Origin: Hetaerina americana
Taxonomy: Eukaryota > Arthropoda > Insecta > Odonata > Calopterygidae
NCBI GenBank assembly: GCA_022747635.1
Contig: JAKTNV010000020.1
Span: 2,145,501 to 2,209,500, forward strand
Length of the DNA: 64,000 bases
Direction: 5' to 3'
Shown here piece by piece: positions 1-10,639 of this stretch. A program made the translations under genes and the position numbers. Under the pieces are notes generated by a model, which saw only the letters and a program-made list of their open reading frames with translations, was not told the DNA's origin and searched no databases. Every line of letters begins with the position of its first letter. Positions within the stretch are counted from its first letter, which is position 1.

Positions 1-224
1 TAGACTCCTGTACAGAAAGATACAAATACTTACCAAGACATTTAATTTACACGTCAGGATAAGATCAAACGTTGCGTAGGCAAAGTATGTTTGTAGGTGC
101 ATGGGCATGTTAGTTGATAGTATATGTATTTGCATGCGTGTAAGTTTAAACGGTTTTTGCATGAATGTAGCATTCGCTTCTGATGGTGTAGAGTTGCATG
201 AATGTTGGTTTTATTCTTTTGTAC

Positions 225-310
225 GGGTTGTGGCCTAACACCCCCCACCACACGCCCTTGCGGTGGGTGGAGAGGTATTGTGTAAATGTAGATGAGACGC
301 AATAAAAAAC
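225..310 (+). repeat. 3' tail of a CR1-like LINE
   Basis: The sequence accccccaccacacgccc followed by ttgcggtgggtgg, then a segment ending tgtaaatgtagatg, is a diverged copy of the 3' tail shared with the RT-bearing LINE fragment near 41210. LINE sense is the plus strand. It appears to be a 5'-truncated insertion of only a few dozen recognisable bases. Confidence 0.5.
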
Positions 311-1494
311 GATCAGGAGAGAAGATTTTGTACATAATAATATATTTTAACGATATACACCCCTCCCCTCGGATCCCTTCCTTGCCTCGCTTCAAAGGGA
401 TTTTCTGTCACCAAATGCCAGGGACAAAACTATTATCAAGGAAAATGTATCTTCCGAAAAATAAAGCAAATTCATAAAACTGGAAGACTTAAATTGGATT
501 TTTAGTTTCCCGATTTCAAAAATTTTCAATGATGTTGTGGTTATTTTGTTTTTATATTCTAAACTTATGTTGTGATTCCTAGTGCAGCAGGGTTATGGCT
601 TTCAATCACTCATAGAATTCCATTTCTGTTGGTTCCTTTTTATATACGAGCTAATATTTCTTGTGTTCGATATTTTTCAGAAAGTATTCCTAGAGATGTT
701 TTCCTTTATTTTTTAAACGGCATCCCAGGTACGCCTCACGGGGCGCAACTTAATCACTCCAAAAAGCAATAAATAAAGTTGTTTGACGTCATTGCCAGAA
801 AACGTATACAAATGTTTTGAAGAAAAATAAATTGCCTTGGCGGTAGGTGAGGAATAAAATTTAAGCAGTGCATATACGTGGTGAGTGGATTTATTACCTT
901 TCATTCAAACTCAAATTCACAGTTTCATGTCTACTCTAGTTTGTTTTCTTACTCAGTGACCAAAATTGTTATGAAATGAAATCGGTGAAAAATGAAGAGG
1001 AAAGGTGCTCAAACAAACGGACGTCACCGGGGGCAAAGGAATTCAAACGAGTCGAGGAGGAGTGCGAGACGGGTGCGGCCGGAGGTCACCGGAGGCATGC
1101 ACGTGCAGCATATGAATGAAACAATTATTGCACTTAGTTTCATTCATTCATTGGACCATATAAATCAATAAGGGCCGAACACTATTTAGCGAAGATGCGG
1201 GTGCTTCAAGACAACCCACGCCGATTGATAAATCGACTGAAAGTCCTGAGCTAACTCCAAGAACGACGGCACCTCTCTCTACAGGTAATCGACGACTTGG
1301 GGAGTTTTCACGAGGATTACTGGCCGAGATTATCTTTGTGTTTTCTAAGAGAAACGCTAAAATGTTGGTTGAAGTGGTAACATTTAAAGATACAATTAGA
1401 TTGCTTAGTTTTACTTCAGTTGTGTTATTTCAAGAATTGTTTGCCTCCTTTTAACTTTTTGACTTTATTTAAATACGTAGTTATGGTTAGATTG

Positions 1495-1655
1495 CCGCTT
1501 TATAGTCTCTACTTCCACCCCTAACATTACAATGAAGACAATCACAAACACCAAGCCCTAGGTTTAGGAAAACCCTTGTAGGCGGAATCGAACCAGCGAT
1601 CTCAGGATTGGCAGGCGAGAACGTTAGCCCGCCGCCACCGGGGACTGACACATAA
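1495..1655 (-). repeat. tRNA-derived SINE
   Basis: Read on the minus strand, a pol III A-box-like sequence (TGGCGGCGGGCTAACG, 1637-1622) is followed by a B box (GGTTCGATTCC, 1594-1584), then a non-tRNA tail that ends T/G-rich. The A- and B-box spacing fits a tRNA-derived SINE head, and the lack of an intact tRNA acceptor stem argues against a functional tRNA gene. The right-hand edge touches the next repeat, so the boundary is approximate. Confidence 0.6.
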
Positions 1656-1689
1656 AAACTTAAAATTAAGGACAAATCGCAAAAAACTG

Positions 1690-1885
1690 GGGAATATGCC
1701 GTGACATTAACTTTTAACGGAGTCATCCGCTCATTGCGCATTACAATGCATCAATTTCAGAGTGTAAAAATCATTCGCCATAACAGGGATTCGAACCTGA
1801 ATTACTCGGCCGGACATCGAGGGATCCGGGTTCGAATCCCGGTAAAGGCAAATGATTTTTATACTTTGAAATCGATGCATAGTAA
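1690..1885. repeat. Head-to-head inverted pair of a SINE-like repeat
   Basis: A 33-base arm at 1747-1779 is repeated in inverted orientation at 1847-1879 with four differences, all transitions. Between the arms lie two T-arm-like tRNA motifs facing opposite ways: the minus-strand B box GGTTCGAATCC within 1785-1796, and a plus-strand T-arm ccgggttcgaatcccgg at about 1826-1842 that folds into a perfect 5-bp stem. The left arm continues outward (1750-1690) into a body sequence also found next to the repeats at 10232 and 40416. It is best explained as two copies of one tRNA-headed repeat inserted head to head. Confidence 0.55.
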
Positions 1886-2112
1886 AATTAAGATATTAAT
1901 ACGTAATTTATGATGTATTTTCAAGTTTTAATTTGTTTATCGGACATAATTTAATGCCTAGACGACAATTTTTGAGAAACCGATGGTTATGTGTCATACA
2001 GTAGGATGCATGCATACCTGTAGGTATGCATGCAAATAGTTCACCCCTATCAATCCACGCCCCTAGTTCGGTTGGAACGTTGGTATCGTCAACGAGGGAG
2101 GGGGAGACTCAC

Positions 2113-2395
2113 CGAGGCCGCCCTCGGCGCCGTTGGGTCGCTCGCCGGCCCTCATCCTGGGCGGGGCCTCCTTGGGGCCGGCCCTGTCCGCCGCTCCGCC
2201 GGTCGCCATCTCCGAGTCAGGGTACGTGGTGTCCGAGTGGTCGCTGCTGGACGAGGAAGTGGACGAGGAGGAGGAGGAGGGTGAGGAAGAAGGGGAGTTG
2301 GACGCCTTCTTGGTGCGGCGGCTGGCGGACAGGGAGGCGCGGCTGCGGCCCCCGACGCTGCTGCTCCCGCCGCCGCCGCTGCCTCCGCTCCCGTG
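2113..2395 (-). CDS. Internal exon of the minus-strand host gene (poly-Ser, acidic)
   Basis: Minus-strand exon of 283 bases: 94 full codons from phase 0, then one base, so it ends in phase 1. The acceptor is strong (pyrimidine tract ending tcccgcag) and the donor is GTGAGT at 2112. The peptide begins HGSGGSGGGG, passes through a basic segment (RSRASLSASRRTKKASNS), then a long Ser run interrupted by Pro and Thr, then SDHSDTTYPDSEMATGG, and ends in a charged Gly/Pro/Glu-rich segment. The basic Ser-rich part could be phosphorylated, but no signature identifies the family. The next exon must lie left of this window. Confidence 0.75.
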
Positions 2396-2943
2396 CTGCG
2401 GGACCAAAGAGGGGGGCCGTGAGAAAAACCCCTTCCGATGGGTGCCAATCACGTCTGAACCCACCAGCTACAACCCCCCGGACTGTTTTGCCAAAGCACT
2501 CCCATTGAAAACGGATCAGCACGCATGCATTAATTCTTAACTAAAGATCTTCTTCGCCTCTTTTACAAGAGAATTAGTCTTTGACACTTACTCTCGCGTA
2601 AACATATTAAACAGGCTTGTGTGCACAGAAACTTAGTTTTCGTCAACGATTTTGAGAATTTTACAAACTTTAATTCTTTAATATGATTACCTCTTTAGAT
2701 GCAGACAAATGGAGAGATCTGCGATATAGTGCAAACTTAAATTATGGCTACCTTACGTGATGTATGAAGAGAAATTAAATTTTCACAAGTTTAATATTTG
2801 ACTGGTGTGGTGCTTCCGCTGGATTTGCCACCGCCTCAGCATGGAAGCCGAGTGCTCTGGCCACACTCTCTCGTGGCCAGAACAAACAAAGAGGCATTCC
2901 CCGCACCCTCTCTCCCGAGGGTGATAAGGGCGCATCGACTCAC
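2396..2943 (-). other. Short intron (548 bp) between two host exons
   Basis: On the minus strand it begins GTGAGT and ends in a long pyrimidine-rich acceptor (ccctctttggtcccgcag). It splits the frame in phase 0, consistent on both sides. The sequence is AT-rich with no recognisable repeat. Confidence 0.7.
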
Positions 2944-3428
2944 CGAGCTGTGGTGCCCGCGGTGGTGCTCGCCGCCCCCCGTCGACCCCTTGCTGTTGCC
3001 CTTCTTGGCCCTCGACGAGCCCAGGGTCATCCTGGAGCCGGGGGCGGCGCCGTGCAGGTCGCCGTACACCATGGTGCCGGCGTCTCCGCCTCCGACGCCG
3101 GCCGCCGCCGCAGCCACCGCCGCGTTGGTCGACTCCAAGGGAAAGGGCGACGCCTGGCGGTGGAGCAGGAGGAGGCCGGAGGCGGCGTAGGCGGCGGCGG
3201 CGGGGGGGACGTCGCCGGGGCGATCCTCGTCCTCGCCCCGGGCGAGCCTCCCGATGGGCGAGGGCGTGGGGCCGGGCGGCGGCGTCGGGAAGGGCGTGGT
3301 CGGGTTGTCGGTCGTCGCGGTCGCCTCGGTGTCAGACGCGGACGTGGGCGGGGTGACGCGGGGGTGGTGCGAGTTGTGCCGGCGGGAACTGCCGCTGTGG
3401 TGGTACGGCGGGGGAGAGCGCTCCGAGC
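2944..3428 (-). CDS. Internal exon of the minus-strand host gene (Pro/Thr/Ala/Gly-rich)
   Basis: Minus-strand exon of 485 bases. The acceptor is excellent, with a pyrimidine tract ending ttggcag, and the donor GTGAGT follows a TCG codon. Two bases complete the Ser codon begun by the exon at 55016, then 161 full codons follow, ending in phase 0. The start is rich in Ser, Pro and His (SERSPPPYHH), then comes a Thr/Pro-rich stretch, an acidic patch (RGEDEDRPGD), an Ala-rich segment, and a basic end (SSRAKKGNSK) followed by a His-rich tail. No domain is recognised. GC content is far above the flanking intron. It probably encodes a disordered linker or cytoplasmic region, but this is inference. 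Confidence 0.75.
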
Positions 3429-4429
3429 CTGCCAAGGGAAACGAGAGACGAAGGCATGTCAGTCTGGGAGGGAGAGAGCGTTGGGTGTTGGACGAGGAGA
3501 CGCATTCGGTAGGATGGACGCGACATGGCGCCCTCTGATGCGGGGGCATTGAGATGTTTGGGTCATTTAGACCAAATTCTTACAGAGAACTCGTAATTTC
3601 TTTTTAAAATATAAACTGGTGTCATAGGGAGGAATTTGCAGGTGGAGGAATCGAGTGATTGGCCTTATGCTTCAGAGATTGGATTCCGTGAAAAACCAGT
3701 TGACCAAGAACCGCGGCTCCATCATTTCCGCATTGCCCTCTCCATTCGCGGCGACCCCATGGGAACGCAGTAAAGCCCCCCCCCCATGGATGCAATGACA
3801 CACACACCCAGATTCGACCATTCCTTGGGCAAATTTGAGCACCCAGACTAATTTATCAATAGTAATAGCAAATCCATCTCCGCCCACACGGCCAGACACA
3901 CCATCAAAACACACTGTCGACCTGTTAGGTGAACCTCATCACCACCTCCTTCCCTCGCAGTGGAAAGGCCATCAGGTTCCGAGGGACTTTGACCCTATAA
4001 CAAATACGTACATCGAGTCCACATCCCTTCCCAGCACGCCCCTCCATCGCTCCCAAACGACCGAATAAATTGCGCGTTACATTGGAACCCCCCGCGAATC
4101 GCCCCCGGCAGCCCCCCTCCGCCCCACATTCCCCGTGCACGTTGGATGAATGAGGCCCTTCCGTGTAGTAATGCTGCTTTAAATTGCGCAAAACGTTAGA
4201 GAAACATATGTGATATGCATTTAACATTTGATCATATAAAGCATTCTCATACTTCCATTGCCACTTAAGGAGGAATGTAATCGGTGCACGTGCACCCCGC
4301 TTCAGTCCATTCACCGACTAAGCGTGAGCAAAATAGGCAAATGAAACTGGCGATGACCAATAGACTGCCTTCGCAGCTTTACCGGAGCGTGTATCGCCCT
4401 GACCTTTCATTAATCTTTTTGGTACCCCG

Positions 4430-4515
4430 TGCATTTACTTGCCAATGCGTCTACATCTACATGATTTGCTACAAGCCGCCGCTTGGGTGGGTGGCAGGGG
4501 GTGATACAACACCAG
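4430..4515 (-). repeat. 3' tail of a CR1-like LINE
   Basis: It contains tctacatctacatgattt then caagccgccgcttgggtggg and ggcagggggtga, the shared tail seen at 16690, 41210 and 49665. LINE sense is the minus strand. No coding sequence is attached, so it is a short 5'-truncated copy. Confidence 0.55.
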
Positions 4516-4770
4516 CCATGCAACATCAAGAATTATGTTTTCCTTAGCTGCAAGTACTCATTACATATTTTTTTAAAAGCCCTACATTGATGAAAATGAT
4601 AAATACACTTACATGCACTCTGGTATAAAAGCAAAATGTACTTCTCTTAGGCTGAGAAACTAGCCGCAAATTACGAGATAAATAAGAAAAGGTAGGGTGA
4701 AACAATGACAACATACAAGGCTACTTACAATATGAAAAAATACCCTTTAATTCCATTCACGCGGTAATTT

Positions 4771-4790
4771 ACTAGTTCCTAGGGACTAGT
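4771..4790. repeat. 20-bp near-perfect palindrome at the RTE-like 3' end
   Basis: actagttcctagggactagt is self-complementary except for one T/G position. It lies at or just beyond the sense 3' end of the RTE-like copy (4790-5890), so it may be flank or part of its tail. Confidence 0.5.
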
Positions 4791-5890
4791 TTACTACAAC
4801 CCAGGGACTGTGCATCAGGTCCCCTAAGAGTACTTCCTTCGTCCCTTCATACCGTCCAACATCTCTATCCTATTCCTGCCCTCTCCTCTTTTGCCCAACA
4901 TTCTCCCCTCTATCCCAATATTCAACATCCCACTGTCGGCCAATACCCCCTTCATCCACTTTTCCTGCCTACATAGGATTTCTGTCAACATACGCCTCTC
5001 TTCACCCACAATACCAAGTACTTCCTCATTTGTTTTCTTCCCTGTCCATTTCACCTTCTCCATTCTTCTCTACACCCACATTTCAAAAGCCTCCAATCTA
5101 CGTCTATCCTCCTGCTTCAGTGATCACGTTTCCGCGCCGTACATAACTATGCTCCATATGAAATTATTAACGAGTCTATTCTTAATATCCTTACTCAACG
5201 TCCCCAACATCAACTCCCTCCTCCTTGTGAAAGCCTCTTTGTCCAGCGCAATTCTTCTCCTTATGTCCCTACTACTTTGACCGTGTAGGACCAAAACACT
5301 ACCGAGGTACGTAAACTGTTCTACCTTTCTAGTTTTTACCCTCCTAATTTAATGTTAAGCTTAGCCTTTTTCTTTCTAGAAAATCGCATAACCTTTGTTT
5401 TATTAATATTGATTCTCATCCCATATCTGTCGCATTGAATTTCCAATTCATTCAGCAATGCTTGCAACCCCTTGGCTGACTGACAAACTAAAGCTTGGTC
5501 ATCAGCAAACCTGACTGATTTGACGAATTCCTCGCCCACTTTCATTCCTACCTCCAATATTCCCATTCCTCTTTAATCATTTCCTCCTCCAATAGGTTGA
5601 ACAGCAACGGTGATACTGACGGTGAAGGCAACCCTACCGGACTCCCATTTCCCAACTCTCACCTGCGCAGACTGCGATATATACAGGTTGCGAATTAGCC
5701 TCCTATTTCACCAATATTTTCCTATTCTCTGCAATATACTGATTATTTTCTCCCAATTCACTCAATCAAATGCTTTTTTGAAATATACGAAGCATGCAAA
5801 CGTCCTGATTCTATTCAATATTCCTATTGATTAGTGATCTCATTACTGCGATGGTATCACGCTTACCTATCCCGTTCCTCGTGTGCTCCT
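4790..5890 (-). mobile_element. RTE-like LINE, 3' part (reverse transcriptase to C-terminus), broken
   Basis: Minus-strand translation in shifting frames gives the reverse transcriptase from the NGIGKRDTIAVMRSL region through SPLLFNL to FADDQALV (the catalytic xxDD box), YGMRININKTKVMRFSRKKK, then the C-terminal part with SLKQEDRR-like and WTGKKTNEEVLGIVGEERR motifs. Together with the plus-strand endonuclease part directly to its right, this is typical of RTE/BovB-type non-LTR elements, although clade assignment without alignment is tentative. The ORF is broken by stops and frameshifts. The sense end lies near 4790. It joins an inverted 5' part at about 5885-5900 (see the next feature). Confidence 0.8.
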
Positions 5891-7005
5891 GCAGAGAAAC
5901 ATTTGATAGTGATGGGGGATTTGAATGCAACGGTAGGCGAAGGAAGAGATAGTGATGAGGTTGGGGACTACGGCTTAGGCACGAGAAATGACCGCGGGGA
6001 GAAAGCAATTGAGTTCTGCAGGACACAGGGGTTAGTCATTACCAAGACTTGGTTTGGACGCCACAAAAGGCGTAGGTATACATGGAATATACTAGGTGAC
6101 TCAGAAAGTATCGGCTTTAGTATATCCTAGTTAGATACAGGTTTAAAAACAGTGTGATAAATTCGCACATTTTCCCGGGGGCGGATCTATCTACAATTTA
6201 GTTGTTATAAAATATAGCGTCCGTTTCAAAAATGTAAGGCAGGGGTGGCGGGTTATAATATGGAATATAGAAGCATTAAATGGATTGAAAAGGAAAAAGT
6301 ACTAAACGGCGGTAGAGGAAATTATGGAGAATGGTAAAGAGCTAAGTACTATCGAAGAAAAATGGGAAAGTATCAATAAAGGGTTATCGAAAGCCGCAAA
6401 AGACACTATTGGAACCGTTAATGCGAAAAGGGCTAGGATCCCATGGATAATGGATTACATGATCACAAAGATGGATGAGAGGAGAAAATGGAAGAATGCG
6501 AACACAGAGCAAGGCACAATGAAGTACAAAGAGTTAAACAATGAATTGAGGCGGGCAACAAATAAAGTAAAAGAAGCATTGTGGAAAAGGCAGTGCGAGG
6601 ATATGGAAAGCTTGTAGATTAAGGGGGAAATTGGTGCGCTGTACAGCAAAGTTAAATCTTTATCGGGAGGTAAGAAGGGAAGATCGATGATAACAGTTAG
6701 AGATAAGGTGGGTAAGATCATAGTTGACACAGGAAAGGTCCAAGAAGGATGGAAGGTAAATATAGCACTGTATGTTAAGAACTTAGGCCAACAAGGCTAG
6801 CCAAAGAAAAGGAACATGACGTCGAGGAAGATAGCTTAGGTCCAGGCATACTCGACGATGGGATACAAAGGACAATAAAGGAGATGAAATTAAATAAGGC
6901 CGTGGGCGTAGATAACGTTCCTGCGGAACTACTAAAAGATTTAGGAAAATGTGGGAGGAAGAAGCTATATGGGCTGATATGTAGTATTTATATATACTAT
7001 TTGTA
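5890..7005 (+). mobile_element. RTE-like LINE, inverted 5' part (endonuclease to start of RT), broken
   Basis: Plus-strand translation gives the APE-type endonuclease C-terminal half: HLIVMGDLNATVGEG, then YGLGTRNDRGEKAIEFC, then TKTWFGRHKRRRYTW. The linker follows (RIPWIMDYMITKMDERRKWK), and then the first RT block (IKEMKLNKAVGVDNVPAELL) ending near 7003. The frame is interrupted by stops at several places. It lies in opposite orientation to, and immediately against, the RT half at 4790-5890. The order and orientation of the two halves match a twin-primed 5' inversion of a single insertion. Confidence 0.78.
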
Positions 7006-7589
7006 GTAACGAAGATAGAATATTTGCATAGTAACGAATGAAGAGTAATTTGAAGGGGGCAAAATCGATGTAAATTTTGCAAAATAAAGTGTGTATGGCA
7101 ACAGTTCGCGTATTGATTGGAATGGCCTCGTATCGAGATACCATTCCAACTTGAAGTGTCGGCAGCCTGCGTCCTTTTTGCCCGGCATGACTGTGCCCGC
7201 AGTTAAAATCTGCGGATTTGTTGAGAGAATGTATTGGTTAAGGTTTTGTTGCTTTCAAGGTGGAAAAGGGGCTTCCGAAGGTTAATTGGAAAGAAAGCCT
7301 GGGGGTCAATGTTGGGGTCACGGACATCCTCTTTGAATTCTTCCTCCAATCCACCTCCCCTCTCCCTTTTTATATTTCCCTTTGGAGTTTATTCTCCAAG
7401 TAATGTAAACTTTCCCTTCTCCATAAATTTCGAATCCCTAAGAGCATGCAAAGAGATGAATCGACGGCTTTAGCTCAACGAAACTGCAAAACTTTGCAGT
7501 TGAAAAGCCTCCTTCGCCGAGCACCAAGAGCGGAATGTAAGTGGAAATGTATGCGAAATAATAATGTGGTTTTTCATTCAACATTCCAG
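7006..7589. other. Unassigned stretch between LINE fragments
   Basis: No gene or named repeat is seen. It contains a 9-bp inverted repeat (ttggaatgg / ccattccaa) at about 7118-7150 separated by a short spacer. Confidence 0.3.
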
Positions 7590-8285
7590 TCGAGCTACTA
7601 AATGGTTTAGAAGAACCTTAGGGGAAGATTTTTGATGGAATAATTTGTTGTTGTAATGAGGAAGAACACTGAAATAAAATTTCATTAGATCAGCGTTAAT
7701 TCCAATTCCAAAAAAGGGAAAGGCATCAATGTGTAAGGACTGCAGAACGATAAGTCTGATTTCGCACGCTAAAAAAGTGGATGTAAGAACATCCATTGGT
7801 TAAATTAGTACGGGCGTAAGGAGAAGAAAATTGAATTAGGCAAAGAGGCTCTCACAAGGAGGAGTGAGTTGATGACAGGGACGTTGAGTAAGAATGTTAA
7901 GAAAAGACTGGTCAATACTTTGATATGGAGCTTATCTATTTACTGCGCTGAAACGTGGTCACTGAAGCAGGACGATAGAAGTAAATTGGAGGCTTTTGAA
8001 ATGTGGATGTGAAGGATGGAGAAGGTGAAGTTGACAGAAAGGAAAATAGTTTTTTTTCGGAGAAATCCTAAGGAGGCAGAAAAAATGAATGAAGGGCGTA
8101 TTAATTGGCAGTGGGATGTTGAAGAATGCAATGGTTGGAAGAATATTAGTCAAACGAGGGAAGGGGGAGGAATAGGGCAGGGATGCTGGACGGGATGAAG
8201 GGAGGAAGGGAGTGTACGGAGGGAAATGAAGAGGAGCTCTTAATATTGCCGGATGTGGGGTTGGGTTCTTTTAAGAGAGGCAAGC
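7590..8285 (+). mobile_element. RTE-like LINE fragment, degenerate
   Basis: Three-frame plus-strand reading gives RT blocks resembling ELLNGLEEPLG and KKGKASMCKDCRTISLISHAK, then, after a gap, the C-terminal region with alternating frames (RLSQGG, LKCGCEG) and a Lys-rich end. The catalytic xxDD segment is missing. It is a decayed copy of the same family as 4790-7005. Its sequence overlaps in content with the RT start at 6880-7003, so it is a separate copy rather than a continuation. Confidence 0.6.
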
Positions 8286-8880
8286 AAATGTGGCATTGGA
8301 TCTACGTATAGTCTTTGTTCAACCAAATATTTTCTTGAAGAGCAGAATATGGGTAATTATAATACCCTGAGGCGCAATAGTTTACTGAAGATCACCATCA
8401 AAGGACCCCGGTGAAGATAACAATTAAAGAGGAAGGCCGAGGATGGGCCACAAGAAGGATGTGATGGGCAATGCCGGTGAAAAGACACGCGAGTCGATGG
8501 AGAGACTGGCACGGAAGAGGGCAATTTTGAGAGCCACTGCAAACCAATCCACGGGCTGACGACGGTCGAGAGAAAAGAGGCGAGTTTGATGGAATGGGGA
8601 AAGGAAGGAAGGACGGATGCGGAATTTAAGAGGGATTAATTGTAATTTTGGATATCAGGTGTTGTTTCAGTTAGGAGATAAAAGCGAATGCCTCGTTGTA
8701 AATTTTATTACCTGTACACACTCAAAGCCTAATTAAACTCGTAGACTACGATTTAAATACAAGATATACAATTTCACAAAATACCTGTATATGTCCTCGG
8801 TTCCTCAACTTAACTTTCAAACTTTAAAAGGCTTAACGACAAAGGAGATCGAAGCCGATTTGGATTATGTTCATGGCACA
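8286..8880. other. Unassigned intronic sequence
   Basis: AG-rich in its first half. No ORF or repeat was recognised. Confidence 0.3.
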
Positions 8881-9060
8881 AAATCTCTTCCCGTTTTGCG
8901 ACTGTGTACAATTGAGCAAATGCGTTCAAACCTGTCCGTGCATCCATAAATGATGGCCATCGTCTGGGACGTCCAGTGGAAGTGTTCTCTTGTGAAATGA
9001 TTGATAAAATACACGATGTGGTTTTGAGTGATCGACGAATCAAAGTTGGCGAAGTACACG
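8880..9060 (+). mobile_element. Mariner transposase fragment (N-terminal DNA-binding part)
   Basis: Plus-strand translation reads FATVYN, a stop, then ANAFK, GHRLGRPVEVFSCEMIDKIH and DVVLSDRRIKVGEV. This is the characteristic helix-turn-helix and GRP linker region of mariner-family transposases. The catalytic domain is absent, and no terminal repeat was found on either side. It is the shortest mariner remnant in the window. Confidence 0.65.
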
Positions 9061-10160
9061 TGAGATGTTGGGCTAGAGCGAATGGCGGACGACTGCTTCC
9101 TAGTCGTGTCGAGAAACCGGTAGGCACGCGGTGGAAAGTGCGACCCTTTGAAGAACACGGGCGCCAGAGCTTGAAATTCACAGTAAACATTCCCTTGGAA
9201 GGTGGGAGCGGTCTCCCGAACGGCAAAACAAAATCCACCCTGGGTTCGCTGTCTTCGATAGCCGTCGGATCTAGAAATCTTGACACCGTATTAAAATACC
9301 TCTTTCGGTATCTTTAAAATGGACCTCTCCCGCCCAGAGACAATAGAGGCCCATTCAACCGAGTAAAACAACCACCTTACAAACCTTAAACCCATGGAAG
9401 CCTTTACAGTTCGATTGCCATAAAATCGTGCGCGAGAGGCGTTTCTTTTCGAGGGGCGTGCTTTGTCGAGCGCGGGTCGGATGGGAGGGAGTGAGGGCCC
9501 TCCTCTTCCGCCGCGAGTGACTCATTGCACGCGAGAATGGAGACGGAAGGGGGGGTTGAACAAGACCTAGGATTTTGAGGGCGGCAAAGAGGAGGTGCGG
9601 CCCACAAAGAGGGCCGCACTCCACGGGAGACTCTCCCCTCACGGAGCTACCCTCAAACACCATTCGGCTTCCTTAAAGCAGCCGTTTGCTGCTTATTAGC
9701 AATCGTTGATTCTTCCATGAACGTTGTTAGCATTCGTGGACCGAGCATGAGCCAAGTGAAACTTTGACTGGTTCTTGGACTTCGCCATGATCTCTGGCGT
9801 ATTTTTCGCAAATATGTCGAGTATTCCGAGTAACCACGTATCTAATATCGGCTTAATTACTTGATTTAACGAGCACTCGGTGATTATATGGAGTAGGTAT
9901 TGACTTGATTCGAGGTTTTTTGCCGGTTTCCCTCCGCAACAGGTGCTCCCAATAATTGAATGGCAGATTAATGCAATGTGGAGTAGGTGAAGGGGACTCT
10001 AAACTTGGCCGAAAAATAGATTTAAATGCTCTTCAAACTGTGAATGCAGCAGGCCGTCAGTTATTGTAAACCTTTGCGCACCGACCGTGTCACGAAAAAA
10101 TAGAATCGTCGATCCAGCAACGTTGCGCGGTATCTGAATTTTGTGCCGAACTAGGAAAAA
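9061..10160. other. Unassigned intronic sequence
   Basis: It includes a moderately GC-rich patch at 9470-9660. No supportable exon or repeat was seen. Confidence 0.3.
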
Positions 10161-10330
10161 TCTCAATGCAACATTTTCAGAGTTTAAAAATCATTCGCCT
10201 TGACTTTTACACTCTGAAAATGTTGCATTGAAATGCACATTAGCGGATGACTCCGTTAAACGTTACTGTTGCGGCATCTCCCGCAGATTCTTTGGAGTTT
10301 AGAAAAAATCTCTTGAGACTAACAGAAAGA
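10160..10330. repeat. Inverted-repeat copy of the SINE-like family
   Basis: A 21-base arm at 10163-10183 has an exact reverse complement at 10211-10231, separated by 27 bases. The arm and the following body (aaatgcacattagcgg, then gatgactccgttaaacg, to about 10300) match the family at 1690-1885 and 39157-40520. Unlike the copy at 1747, the tRNA-like centre is lost here, leaving a potential long hairpin. Confidence 0.6.
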
Positions 10331-10639
10331 TTCGTGAGGCTTACAAGGACTCTCCTCTGCCCTACTCACAAGTTTCGAGGTGGTTAAAGGCATTTAAGGA
10401 GAGGGGGGAAGAGGTTCACGGTGAACAACACTGGCTCACTCTTTTTGCACTTCTATTAACGTTTAGCATCCATAAAATGACAAAGAAAAGGTTCACTCTG
10501 GTTCTTCCATGACACATTAAAATAATCATGTGCGTATATTTCCAGACTTCATTTACATCGGAACCGTGTTCCATCATCAAAATGTGTTTAGTTAAATAAA
10601 TAAGCCTAGAAGTTTAGTAATTTTAGTTCACCTTAATGT

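Larger units (their letters stand above)
1..2112 (-). other. Start of the next intron of the host gene
   Basis: Everything below the donor at 2112 reads as intron on the minus strand. It holds a CR1-like LINE tail near 230-300, a tRNA-derived SINE near 1495-1655 and a head-to-head inverted repeat at 1747-1879. The stretches 300-1490 and 1880-2112 show nothing I can name. Confidence 0.5.

Noticed and set aside
1785..1846. Functional tRNA gene at the paired B boxes
   Set aside because: T-arm-like motifs are present in both orientations, but no acceptor, D or anticodon arms can be formed at proper spacing.
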